A stretch of DNA of 64,000 nucleotides from Caenorhabditis remanei (taxonomy: Eukaryota > Nematoda > Chromadorea > Rhabditida > Rhabditidae): the NCBI RefSeq assembly GCF_010183535.1, contig NC_071333.1, positions 744,001 through 808,000 of the forward strand. The letters are read 5' to 3'. Shown here in pieces: positions 46,178-57,931 of this stretch (positions are counted from its first letter, which is position 1; the number at the start of each line of letters is the position of its first letter). Under the pieces are notes generated by a model, which was not told the DNA's origin, did not search any database, and saw nothing but the letters and a program-made list of their open reading frames with translations. Position numbers and translations under genes: made by a program.

Positions 46178-49100
46178 ATGAATGTCAACTGGAAGGAGGC
46201 AATACTTCAAGCGCAGAAAAAAATCGATCAAGTTCTGGACATTCGACCTGAAAGTGTTGAAGTAGAGGTTGAAGAAGAACCGGAACCACAAGAGGATGTA
46301 ATCGACCAGAACTGCTCGTCACCCTCACAAAGTTCTGAGGTACTAGGGGATGATATAGTGATGTTGGAACCAGTTTTACCTCGTAAGTTCATGCTTTTAA
46401 AGAAATTTGTGAAAAAAGGGTTTATATTTAGCTTTTTTGAACAATCGATACATTGGTGATGATATTCAAACAATAATTTCCTCGGATATTGAACATTTGA
46501 CAAGGTGGGAGTTTGATTTTTCAATTTTTCAGACAAAAATTAGCTTGCCAAGAACTTACGGGGCAAGTTTTGCTACTACGTGGCCTAGCACGGTTTTTCA
46601 AAATAAGAGACCTCACATTTTCCGAAAGTGTTGTTCTGTGAGTTTCGATATTTCCAAATAATTTGAAATTGTAAACAATTGTAATAGGATAATGATTTTT
46701 CCAGAGCATCTTCTCGAACCGCATCCCCAGAAAGATTGAAAGCACCGTCGGATTTCGAAAAAGTATGTCAGATTTGTGATGAAAGTGCAATTCAATCCTC
46801 TTATTTTCAGGAACTGTCAATTTCCCAAGTTAGTCCTGTGCCTGCATATGTGTCAACTTCAGCAGCAACCCCAGAAATTCCTTTACCAAACCCTGAGGAC
46901 ATTCTGAATCAAGCAATTAGTGGCCTACGGAAAGAACTGACAGAATACAAAAAAGCCAACCAGATACTGCAAAATAGTCATGCAAACATTGAGAGGGAGA
47001 TGGAAGAGAATCGGTTTTCGCTGAATGAGAAAATGGTGAATATGTTGAATGAAGGTAGATCACATTTTGAGATTACCATTAATTCCATTTTATTTATTTC
47101 TAGAACGAGAGCATTTCAATCAGGAGATATCACAACTCAAGCTTACCTGTTCTCAAGCAGTCACAGAAAAAATGGAATTCGAAGAGAAGTATAGGAAGAG
47201 TGAGAACTACTGGTCACACACAAAGAAGACATTAGATTACTTTCGGAAACAGGTGAGACTTGGATTTTCAGCTAATTATTTTGACATTCTGGAAACTTTT
47301 AGATAGCACAAATGAAGAACAGCTTGCAAGAGACCGGCGAGACGTTTGCTTCGGATTTCGAAACATTTGGAGCGGAAATAAAACGAAACTTGGAGAACCA
47401 AAGGAGGAAAGAAAGCCAGCAGCGAGCTCCAAGAGTGATCAAAATCCCGTGTAACTGTGCAAAACTAGCGAAAGAAGATTCTGACTCAATTGTCAAACAT
47501 GACGAAGCAACTCAGACAAATGTTAGTAACCCGACAAAAAATGTGAGTTACAAAAAACCGATCAAATGATATAAAGTGAGGAAAAACCATGTTTAGGACA
47601 GCAATGAATACGATAAAGATGAGAACATGGGCTCATCACCTTCTCACAAAGGAAACGGAAACGTCACAGATCTCCTTAGGATAATTGAACAGCTGGAAAA
47701 TGAGAAAAGACATTTGCAGATACAAAGAAAGCATGACAAACGGGAAATTGAGGTGAGCTGATTACCTAATAACAGTTTGAACCAACTCGTTGGACATTAA
47801 ATGGAACAGATTGCTTTTTTATACGTTTTGAAATCAATTTTTGTATGGGCAGGCCCCTAAATTTCTAAAAAATATGTCCATAAAACATATTTTGTCAAAA
47901 CCCCCTATTTTTGACTTCTCAGAAACTCCAAGAGCAGTTGAATGAGACGTTGGTGATGCATGTGTGACAGGGCAAAATACGTTCCTGTCATTCTTTTATT
48001 ATTCTGTTGTTCCTGCCAGCGCGCAGAATGATTTATCTCCAATGACCCCTCTTGTTTACACTTTCCACTATCTTTCCGTACGAACGGCCTTTTTCCTCAC
48101 TTTATGCATACGCATCGGTCGGAGTAGGTTGCCTCTTGGCACCTCTCTTATACCGACTATTTATACTATTTAATAAATATGTTGCAACATATCAAAGTGT
48201 TAGAAGAAACACACCAAGACTAAAAGACAAGACAGGCGAGTCTTGATCCTTTTATATGGAGGTTCCTAAGAGTAGGATTTCAACTGATTCGCCTATAATC
48301 AGTAGTTATCCGTGAACTCTCGGTCAAGGATTCATATTCCTCGGTGCTCCCGAGTATTACCGCTACACCTGGGTACCGAACCGTCTATTTATTCCCTTCT
48401 GTTTTGCCGTTCTACTATTCCTATTTCTATTATTTGTAAGCCGATTTTCCGGAAGCTGATCTCCAATGCGGATGCTGTGATATCAACCGTCGGATGCTGA
48501 CTTCTCAACTGGCAATCATAAGTTATGTTCTCATTAACAATTATCGAAAAGCTTGACCCACTGAGTAGTAGGCGTTACCCTAAAGAAATTATTCTAGTGT
48601 ATTGTTAAGGCATCTCTACACCTAGGTAATTATCGAGTAGGATTAGTTTTGAGACCAATGGATTTTGAGTTGGGACCTCCGTCCATTGTTAACTTATGAA
48701 TTGTATGGTAATCTTTTGAGAGTTACATTCCTAGTTTGATTTTCACTATTTTGTATTGTCGAGTTTCATTTGATTTTATTGTATCTCAGATTCTTAGTGT
48801 TTTGTCGTTGTCACTAATCGAGTTAGAGTATCAGTTATTGAGAGTGACTTTTTCCGACGTATTAGTTTATAAGTTTAGTGATAGAATATTAGTACATTGT
48901 GTTTATTCTTTTGGATGTTAAGGTTTTTCGTGTAACTATTTCTAACTAGATTTTTCATATCATTCCATGGGATATGAGACTTCAGGGACGAAGTAGCTAT
49001 TCGAAAAGGAGGGAGAACCCGCAAAGCTTTGTTTTGTTATTGTTCTATTGTTATACTTTTTGGGGGGAAATGGTTCTAATTCGAATTTAAAATTCCATCA

Positions 49101-49597
49101 ATCATTTTTGTGGTTCGAGGACGAACCATCTTTTCCTAAGAAGCGGGGATGTGACAGGGCAAAATACGTTCCTGTCATTCTTTTATTATTCTGTTGTTCC
49201 TGCCAGCGCGCAGAATGATTTATCTCCAATGACCCCTCTTGTTTACACTTTCCACTATCTTTCCGTACGAACGGCCTTTTTCCTCACTTTATGCATACGC
49301 ATCGGTCGGAGTAGGTTGCCTCTTGGCACCTCTCTTATACCGACTATTTATACTATTTAATAAATATGTTGCAACATATCAAAGTGTTAGAAGAAACACA
49401 CCAAGACTAAAAGACAAGACAGGCGAGTCTTGATCCTTTTATACATGGCGAGAAGATTGAACAACTCGATGAAATCATGGTGGACAATGAGGAGCTAAAG
49501 AGTATTCTGAAGCAGCAGGTTTGTTGTTTTTTGAGTTCGAGCAAAGAAACAACCTTTCTTTTTTCAGGCCCTGGCTCTCACCAACAATAGCTCCTAA
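46178..49597 (+). CDS. Coiled-coil protein gene interrupted by an LTR element
   Basis: Exons start at 46178-46382 (MNVNWKEAILQAQKKIDQ), with further exons near 46431-46504, 46532-46639, 46705-46761, 46811-47051, 47103-47251, 47304-47541, 47597-47751, 47924 onward and 49569-49597. The product has an acidic N-terminus (VEVEVEEEPEPQED), then long heptad-rich helices (ILNQAISGLRKELTEYKK and beyond), a short CNCAK motif and a final coiled coil. I do not recognise the family; the layout fits a cytoskeletal or centrosomal scaffold, which is inference. At 47963 a 1,481 bp LTR element splits the codons of ...LVMH|GEKIEQL... and introduces a stop four bases in (GTG TGA). Without it the frame continues to the normal stop. 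The allele here would yield a protein lacking the last 35-40 residues. Confidence 0.75.
47963..48256 (+). repeat. Left LTR
   Basis: 294 bp, containing TATTTATACTATTTAATAAA, which offers both a TATA-like box and a poly(A) signal as expected within an LTR. Confidence 0.93.
49150..49443 (+). repeat. Right LTR
   Basis: Appears identical to the left LTR along its whole length and is followed by the second CATG copy and the resumed host coding sequence. Confidence 0.93.
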
Positions 49598-49736
49598 TTT
49601 GAAGAGGACATTAAACAAATTGAATAGTTGTAACACTTAGTTCTAACAAACTTGAGAGGTGTGATTCTAGATTAATGATTTCTGATTCTCAATGTATTTC
49701 TTTCTCTAATTTTCGAATTTGTGATTTGGGTGGTTG

Positions 49737-49742
49737 AATAAA
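49737..49742 (+). terminator. Poly(A) signal AATAAA, coiled-coil gene
   Basis: AATAAA lies 140 nt after the host gene's stop, followed by a T run. The 302 bp between this gene and the next on the opposite strand hold nothing else. Confidence 0.65.
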
Positions 49743-49899
49743 ACGGTTTGTTTTTTTATATTATTACAATGAAAGAGAAAGAAATTGTAAATTAAGAGAA
49801 AATGACTGCGGAAAGGAAAAAAAACGTTAAATTAATAAATCTGTCGATGATTTCTTGGGAAGTTCTGAGTTCGTAGCAGTTGGGAGGAATCAAGTGGGA

Positions 49900-51350
49900 T
49901 CAGTTGACGTCGGAGTGATCGGATTGGAGAGAAGAGCGACTTCTGGATGGAGAGAGACCCTCTTGGTCCAAGTGCTTTCGTGTCAGGAATCCTCTGAAAC
50001 TTTCACCATTTTGATGTAGTGAAATCTCTACAAACCTAATATGAGCCTGAATTTTGGTAGCAGCTTCAGTGTCCTCCTTCTTCATCTTATCAACATGCTT
50101 GCGAGTAAGAAATCCGCGGATTTCAGATTGGATTTTCGTTGCGGCTCTATCTTCCGGAGTATCCATTTCAATGGTGTAGCCTCCAACCGAGTGACGTCTG
50201 AAATAAAATCTGCTTGCACAAAAAAAATGTTGTGACTCACTTTTGGTCCTTCTTGTTGTCAGAGTCAAGTTTCTCCGACGATGTAGTTCTAGTAGCCATT
50301 CCGTACTTCTCCGGATGAGCACGGACCTAAAATTGAAATAAGAAACAGAAACTTGAAATTGGAAACTTACCAAGTGTCCCTTGAAGGCCGCTTGAATTTT
50401 TGTGGCAGCTGAATCCATTGGACTCGATGGACGCTCCACTTCAGCAAACTGGAATTATAATGAGACATCTTCTGAGATGAGAGAAGAGGAGGAGCAACAT
50501 GGATTCATGTGATTTATGAAAAGAGTCTAATTTCACATTTCTTGTTTAGAATTAGCTATATTATAGCCATATAAGCAAAATTCAGGGTTTGTTAGAACTT
50601 CAGCAAATGCGAATGAACGGGAATCTTTTGTTTTGATTCAGGTTAGACTCTGAGACACCAAAGTCCATATACCCAAATTTATAGAAAAAAATGTCTAGAA
50701 ATCAGAAGAGGTAGAATTTTCATGCCCTTTGTCGAAAGTGCTAGACAAAAACAAAAGTTTTCCCACAGCCCACGCTTTCCTTCCAATCTAAACAGAATAA
50801 TACATATTCCGTCTCACATTGGGAAGTTATAGGAGGAAAAAATGAATAAAGATACCTCGCCCCTGAGAATATGAGAAGATGTACATAGATTCTCTGTGAA
50901 AACAACAGCAATCCAAGATTATCCCTGTATTTAGTCTTTGGATTAGATATTCCCCCAGACTGATACTATTGTTAAAAACAATACATCATATCAAAGCAAT
51001 TCTGAAAACAAATCTGAAAAAGAAAACTATACCTTCTTCTGAAGATCAGCTCGGAAGACCTCGTAGGCAGCTGGGTCCTTCAAGATGTTGCGGTTTTCTG
51101 GAAAAATAATCATTTTTATTATTAACTTCATTTTGTAGAATGATGCACTAAATTTGAGGATTTTAGAATCACTAAACAAAATTTGCAGAATATACTATAA
51201 CTTGCCTTTACGATGCTTCAGATACTCATCGAAAAACATGTGACCGAATTCAGCGACATCTGATGGCTGACTTCTGAGTACTTCACGCGCTAATGCCTCC
51301 AAAATTGGACGGAGGTCGTGAGGAACAAAACACTTGTTTTTAATGTCCAT
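49900..51350 (-). CDS. Sp17-like protein with RIIa domain and three IQ motifs
   Basis: Six exons on the minus strand, starting MDIKNKCFVPHDLRP at 51350 and ending DHSDVN at 49900, give about 190 residues. The N-terminal part (VPHDLRPILEALAREVLRSQP, then FGHMFFDEYLKHR) matches the RIIa dimerisation/docking fold that binds A-kinase anchoring helices. Three IQ motifs follow: AATKIQAAFKGHL, AATKIQSEIRGFLTRK and AATKIQAHIRGFLTRK, which are calmodulin-binding elements. This order is that of sperm protein 17 (SPA17), which has a single IQ. Such proteins sit in motile cilia and sperm tails elsewhere. Nematode cilia are immotile, so the role here is open. The first intron (51205-51098) has a GC donor (AAAG|GCAAGT); it is the only choice that keeps the frame. 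Confidence 0.85.
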
Positions 51351-53498
51351 CGGCTGGAATGAAAAAATGTTTATTTGATAACTAGGTGACAAGGAAAATG
51401 AAAAATGAAGAAAATTTCAAAGGGGTGTTCGGATCACAAAGTGCACTTTGGGAGAGTGCAAAAGTGAAAGCGAGGAAAACGGAAACTCTGTGACGTCGAA
51501 GAACTAAAAAAGTAATTTCGTCTCCAGAAAGAGAAGGATGGCTCAAATGGAAGAAAAGAAAACGTTTGTCATGTTTAGTTGTTTTCTTTTGCTAAGCTCC
51601 CTTTCTAAAAAAAACGTCAAAGACAGCCGGAAATCTGGCTCCCATCGATTCTTTTTCTCATTGCTCGCTCTTTTGCGTGTCGAGAGGGGAACAGAACCTC
51701 TCTCTTTTCGAAAAAATAATTGAGAGCTCATTTGTGGATATGTGCATTGGGTGGAAAATGTGTATACTGGTTCGGTTTTTTGTAACGAACTACGAACTCT
51801 TGGGAAGGAAGGGGAACGAGTGGGATGAGAACTTTTATGGAACAAGGGAGAAATATCAAAAAAAGTGTCCAAAAATGAAGTTTTCAAGTATGTTTTATGA
51901 AGTACTCTGACCAAACATCTGGAGCAAAAAGTGAAATGTTTTCCAAAAATGTAACATTAGCAAGGATTAACATTAACAGTATAAAAACGTGTTACAATAC
52001 TAAAGAGACTAAAAAGTTACAGTGACCAAATAGTCGCCACTGGAATTATGAATATCACACTTTTTTCATGATGCTGCTTAATGAGTGTCTATTCTCACTA
52101 CCGTAGTCTATAAGACAAACAGAGACACTCATCCTGGGATACCTCGACGGATTTCAGGAGCAACCAACTTACGGGGGTCCAAAAAAGGAAAAGTTTGTAG
52201 GGAAACTTGGAGAGTCGAATATTTACAACTAGTTTATCGACTACTACACAAATTCAATGTGGGGGGGGGGGGGGCTGCCGTGTGAGGTAGGGGAAAAGGA
52301 GGGCGCGGTTGAGACACTGAGCCATGATGAGAGAGATATCGACAAGAAATGTTGCTCTTGCTCTCACACGATCGAGGCTCCTTCCGTTGCCTCCCCGACT
52401 CGATTGACTCTCTCACTCCTCCTGCTTGGCTTCTTCTTCGTCTTTCTTGCCTTTCTGCCCGCTGCCCGGAGCAGCGGCAATGAGACTTTGAAGAAACCAA
52501 GCAACCACATATGATTTCGAATTGGAATGAGCGTTAAACGGAGAAGACGAGCAAGGCAGCGAGCAGAAAGGATATATAGATTTATATGGGTCGGTGAATT
52601 CCCGGAAATTTTTCAAAGCGTTTTGCGTCACTTATGTGAAAACGAATCGGGGGAATGGGAAGGGGAGAAACGGATATAAAGGCGGTGTTTGATTAAACCG
52701 AATCTAAATGAAAGGAAAGTTGCTCGCCAAACATCAGAAATATTGTTTTAATGAAAAAGTAAACACTCACGAGATATGAATCATTGGTTAACTTTTGTAC
52801 TAACTTTTATAAGATATGAAATGCCAACAAAATGTTATGTTCTTTCAAACTTAGCAGTTTTACATGCCTCCAGAACACTCAAGATACATACGTTTAAATT
52901 TTACAAAAAATAAATAAATAAAAATATTATTCATTTTCCGTAGTTCCCCTCATGATCATCTTCACAACTTTTCAAAAATTTTGTCCTCAAAATTTCCGGG
53001 AGTTTCGTACTAAAGTTTTCGTACTAAAACTTCTGAGTTGGTTCGTTGGACTTGACATTTTCACGTAAGTTTCTCCAGAAAAAAGTAGATAAAAAGAAAA
53101 AGAAGCAGAAAAATGTGGATTTCCTTTCTTATTTAGAATTCAATTACATTGCGACTAACTCGATTCTAACTTCCGCTCGTAAAATTTTCATAGACTAAGC
53201 GCGATGTGCTTTGAATTAGAATGTGCGGCTCATTAATAAATAATGCCTCTTATATTAGAAGCATATGTGTTTTATTATTTGGGCAATTTCGCTTCATAAT
53301 GTTGTGAGAAAAGGAGAAAATGTATAAATAAGAATCTTTTATTAGAGAAAAACTCAAAAATATAAAACACTGTTAGAAAACTAATCAACACGTTATTACT
53401 GTTGTTAAAACGACCCGAATATTCAACAACGTCATTCACAATGAAAGAACTTTGTGAGGAGGAGAGTATGACAACAAGCCTCATGTGTTCAACCACAT
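51351..53498. other. Gene-free stretch of 2.1 kb
   Basis: Promoter side of the Sp17-like gene and 3' flank of the Echinoid-like gene. It contains a single TTACAGTGACCAAA copy near 52017 and a 14-base G run at 52261. The frames at 51538-51914 and 52085-52631 overlap on both strands and have no domain or splice support. Confidence 0.55.
52261..52274 (+). repeat. Poly-G run, 14 bases
   Basis: An uninterrupted G tract preceded by T, well within the range that forms G-quadruplexes. Confidence 0.9.
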
Positions 53499-56400
53499 TT
53501 AAACAATTATTTCTCGAACAATTCGTCGATCATCATTGCCATCACTGCTATCTATTGTTTCACCGTTTCCAAAACCGGATAACGAAGTGTCTGGAAACAG
53601 TTTTTTGATTTTTAAAGCAGGAATTAGTAAAAATGGATTAGATGGTGTCACACTGTTAGTAAGAAACACTTAGTACTCACTTTTCAGCACTTCTGTATTT
53701 TCTTGTAGGTAACAATCCGTAGACACATCATAGTCCATATTTGAGCCCGTCTTACCAGGTTTTTGTAGCACGTCGCTGTGATGGTTGTGGTGGCTAAAAC
53801 TTTTATTTTCGAAGTAATTCGAATATAAAAATTCTCCCAACCTCGAATGATTTGTTTCGTTTTCCGTTATCACAAATGTGGCGTGTTTCGGCTCTTCGTA
53901 GTCGGCCGGCTTTTTCAGCTCATCACCAGGCAGTGAAGTGAGAATGATTGGACTGAAAATTTAATTGTAAGAATTTTCTTCGGTCTTTCTGACTCACGAT
54001 AGTTTTGAGTTCTTTGGACTTGATCTCGTTTTGCAGCAAACCAAGAAAAACACACAAATTGCAAGACTTATGAAGACGAAGAAGATGAATGGAATAAAGA
54101 CGTTCGTTTTCCAGACAGAACCGGAACCACTTGCTAAAAGATGACAAATCATATTCCCTTGACACTTAAAACAACTGCACTTACAAATCGTTTTTGACAC
54201 TGGTGAACATTTGAGGCCGTTTGCTGTTGTGCAGAATCTTGCTTTGTATTCTCTTCCGGAGATTATATTGGAGATAGGGTTGCTGGAAGTGTGGCAGATG
54301 CTGGTCCTCCAGATACCATCAACGAAAATGTATAGCAGTGTGCAGGCATCGGATGGAAGCTTTGGCTGAAAAAACAAAATTCAGATACGTAGATCCCTCG
54401 TCCTTGCAGTTTTCAGAATTATTATTAATTGTTTTTAGTTTTACGAAAGTGTTATTGCTAATTGACTTATTTCACAACTACACTACTTTTTTCTTCCAGT
54501 CAATATCCAGTATTTATTGTTGATGACCACTTGCCAGACAACCGTTTACCAACCTCAACGTCAATTTTCTGTTCGCCAGAATCCAAAATAAGGCGACTGG
54601 GAGACATCATGTTCGAATCCTCAACGACGTCTTCAGTGGATGCAATTAGAACTGGCGTGAATTCCGATTCGCCTTTTTCGCTAACAGCTTGAATACGCAA
54701 ATTGTAAGTGGATAATGGCGTAAGGCCAGTGAAATTGAAGATGTTCTTCGAAACAAGAGCGCCGTCAACCTGGAAATCGGGAATTTATACAAATAAAACT
54801 ATTATAAAGTCAATTAACTCACCTCGTGCTCTTGTTGCTCTGCATTGATATTCAGTCTAGTGGCTGGAGCACTTGGGTCAACTTCCCCACTGAATGGATC
54901 AACTTTTCTAGCTTCGAGGATATATGATTGGTTAGAACCACCATCAAATTGTGGTACCCATCCCATCAAAATAGAGTTAGACGTTGCAGACAGCTTCTGT
55001 AGGTCCAATGGAAGTGCAGGTGGACTTGTCTTCCTCAACTCAATGACAACATGGTCTCCTCCATTCCCATTTGTAGCTCTGCACACATACTCTCCATAAT
55101 CTGATTCTTGAACACTTTCGATTTGCAGGAGTTGTTCATATTCATCTGGTTTCTTGAATGTGCCAACAGTATGGAAGGAGTGTCTCTCATTCTCAAAGAT
55201 TTCAGAGTCCTTGAACATCCAATGGAATTCTGGCTCTGGCCTTGCAGAAACTTTGCATCTGAGGATTGCTTGGGAGCCAATATCAGCAGCAGACAATGAT
55301 TTCTCTGGGAACTTTCTATTCAGAACCACAGGTTTGTGTAGTATCCTGACAATAGTCCACGAGCTGCTGTCTTTTCCATTCTTATCAGAACCATTGTCAG
55401 CTACACACGTGAAATTTCCCTTATCAGACCACTTCAATGGACCTGACAGTGTCAATGTACTAGCGACAGTTTGAGTGCAGAAGTCCTCTGGGTTACACTT
55501 TGATTCAGAGGTAGCAGATGATTCATAGGAGTTTTGTTTGATTGGGATTCCGTCTTTTAGCCAGGATACGACTGGAGTTGGGTATCCTTGAGCTTCACAC
55601 TCCAACATTTTTCCTTGCTCTCCTGCAGTGAAAATGCGTTCAGTAGCAAGGGGACTAGAAATACGGGCTTGCTCGATAACCTGAAAACATACATTTCAAT
55701 TAATTTTTTTTTAAATCAATTAATTTTAAAAAATTGACTCACTGTAATCATGACAGTAGCCGCTTTTCCTTCTCCAAGATCGTTATAAGCTTTACATGAG
55801 TAGACACCATTATCTGACAGTTGTGCATTTCTAACTTCGAACGACTTGTCATTGTGACCCTCAAGTCCGAAAATTCCACCCGATGATGGTGATGCCCACT
55901 GAAATACAAAGATACAACAAGTGAAATAATACTTTTTCAAAAATTTTTACCCACCGTGTACAAAGAAGGTGGGTTTCCCACATCTTCTGCTTGACAAATC
56001 AACTTGATAGTCTCTCCAACATCTACACTTTGCCGGGCACTGATAATTTGAGCTTGTCCTGGTTTCCTCTTCACATCTACCATAACAGTTCCTGTACCCA
56101 TTCTTTGTTGTGATCCAGAATGACCATAGACAGTCAAAAAGTTGGTAGCCATACAGGTGTAGTTTCCACTTTGGGATCTGAGAAATACTTTTTAGTAAGA
56201 AAACAAAACGTTGAGGGAGCTTACTTAGAGATTGAAGTGAGAACTAGTCGAGAACCATTCTGCTTGAAACCATTTGGTCCCACCCATTTGATGTCAATGA
56301 CTTCTGGAACCGCGCTAACTTCACATTGAATATCCACGTCTTCCATTTCGTTTGGACTGATTGATGCCTGAAAACTCGTATAATAGTTTCTTGTTATCTA

Positions 56401-57931
56401 CAACTAATTATGCTAACTTACCGGTACAGTGATCTTTGGAGTGTGCTGCACCACCAACTTCAAAACAGATGTCCCTTCTCCCAACTCATTTGTCGCCCGA
56501 CATTCGAAATCTCCACTCATAGAACTATCAACTCGAATCGGCCAGACTTTTCCTTGATACCGGTCTCCGGATGAAATATGCTTCCACTCATAACTGTGTG
56601 CTGGTGGGTTGGAAGCAGCATTACAGGTGAGATTGACCAGTTCCCCTTCTTCAACAGACAAGTGAGTCAAGTTTTCAGTTGGGGTCACAAAAACGATTGG
56701 TTTGTAGAGAACATTCAGGTGGGAACTTCTGACTTGCTTGGTTTCACCATCTAGCATAGCTTTGTTGGTGACAGCACACTGAACTGATTTTCCATCATCA
56801 CTGGAGGATACACGGAAGCTGAAATTCAGAAAATGAAGGTTAGGTTACCCAGGTGACCTATTTCTTACTGTAGCAAACTCTCAGTCGCTCCATCTCTGAA
56901 CTGTGTGGTGAAAAGCGCTTCACTAGCAGTTGTGTCATTTGGAAGGGTCCATCTGAAGAATTCGATTGAGTTTTCCCTCTGGTAAACTTTTGAAACTTAC
57001 GTGAACGTTGGTTGCGGGCTCCCTCCAACCGAGACACACTTGGCTGTCATGAAATCTCCTTCAATTACGCTTTCGGAAGGTGTAGTGCTTATAATTGGGT
57101 CACCAGGTGGAACTGAAATATGTATTTCATTATTTGAGTAGTAGTAAAACATGAGTGGAGGGAAAGTAATTATTTCACAAATTGACTTGTTGCGTTAGTT
57201 AGATCTACTGAACCGAAATTTCTTGATGGAAAGAGTAAAAAGTAATGGTAACCGCCACCTTTAAAAAAAGACTTTAAACTTAGAGTAATTAGTGTAAACT
57301 TCTTTCCACTGCACGTTCACCTAATGATAAATAACACACAGATATATTCAGGTATCTAACACATTTTACCACAACCAAAATGTTATTTTCAATCCAAAGT
57401 GCCTTCTTATTTCAGTAAAAACTCACCCAATACAACTACAGTAGCCAGTGCGGAGTATTGCACATCAGAATCATCTGTTCCAATTACATTACAATGGTAT
57501 GTTCCTTCAACACTATTCTTTTCCACTTCGGTGATTCGAAGGCTGTAGTTTCCTGTCGCCGAATCATTTTCCAAAATGAACCTTGAGTGTTTTTTTGCAA
57601 GCAGCTTGTCATTTTTTGTGATCATTCTAGAACATAATTATATAGTTTAGAGATTGAGTGCTAAGACACTTACCGTAGTTGTCCATTATTATATCTTGCC
57701 CAGTTAATTTCAAATTTCCTCCTATCAAAATATTCTGGTTTTACGACACATGGCAGCACAATTCCTTCATTCCCCTCCTGTACAAAATATGGTTCAGAAC
57801 TGGGCTCCACTAGGAAAACATCTGATGACACTGAAAATTAAGACATTATTTTTATACTGGTTTTGTAAAAACATACCTGCTCTTTCTGCAAGTGACAGTA
57901 GGAACAAAAATAATAACCTCTTCACTTTCAT
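53499..57931 (-). CDS. Echinoid-like immunoglobulin/FN3 adhesion receptor
   Basis: Starts MKVKRLLFLFLLSLAERA (signal peptide) at 57931 and stops at 53499, with some 15 exons and about 1,000 residues. About seven Ig-like domains follow in order, recognisable by paired Cys with W and DxGxYxC motifs such as VEGTYHC, SGDFECRA, SQSGNYTC, DNGVYSCKAYNDLGEG, DKGNFTC and DYGEYVCRATNG. Next comes an FN3 domain (from PPALPLDLQKLSAT to TPLSTYNLRIQAV), then a second degenerate FN3-like stretch with extra cysteines. A single membrane helix (VFIPFIFFVFISLAICVFF) precedes a short tail with a His-rich patch. The protein ends REIIV. Seven Ig, two FN3 and a C-terminal EIIV are the features of Drosophila Echinoid, whose EIIV binds PDZ proteins (Bazooka, Canoe) at adherens junctions. 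SYG-2/nephrin is the main alternative but lacks this end. Confidence 0.85.

Larger units (their letters stand above)
47963..49443 (+). mobile_element. Recent non-autonomous LTR retrotransposon in an exon
   Basis: Two direct repeats, 47963-48256 and 49150-49443, each 294 bp, look identical base for base. They flank an 893 bp interior. Each LTR starts TGTGACAGGG and ends TTTTATA. The four bases CATG are duplicated on both sides. TGGAGGTTCC immediately after the left LTR fits a tRNA primer-binding site, and AAGAAGCGGGGA just before the right LTR fits a polypurine tract. The interior has no open frame over about 60 codons, so it encodes no gag or pol and must rely on proteins supplied in trans. 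Confidence 0.93.

Noticed and set aside
47964..49433. Duplicated 64-69 residue frames at 47964-48246 and 49151-49433
   Set aside because: They lie entirely inside the two LTRs and are chance frames.
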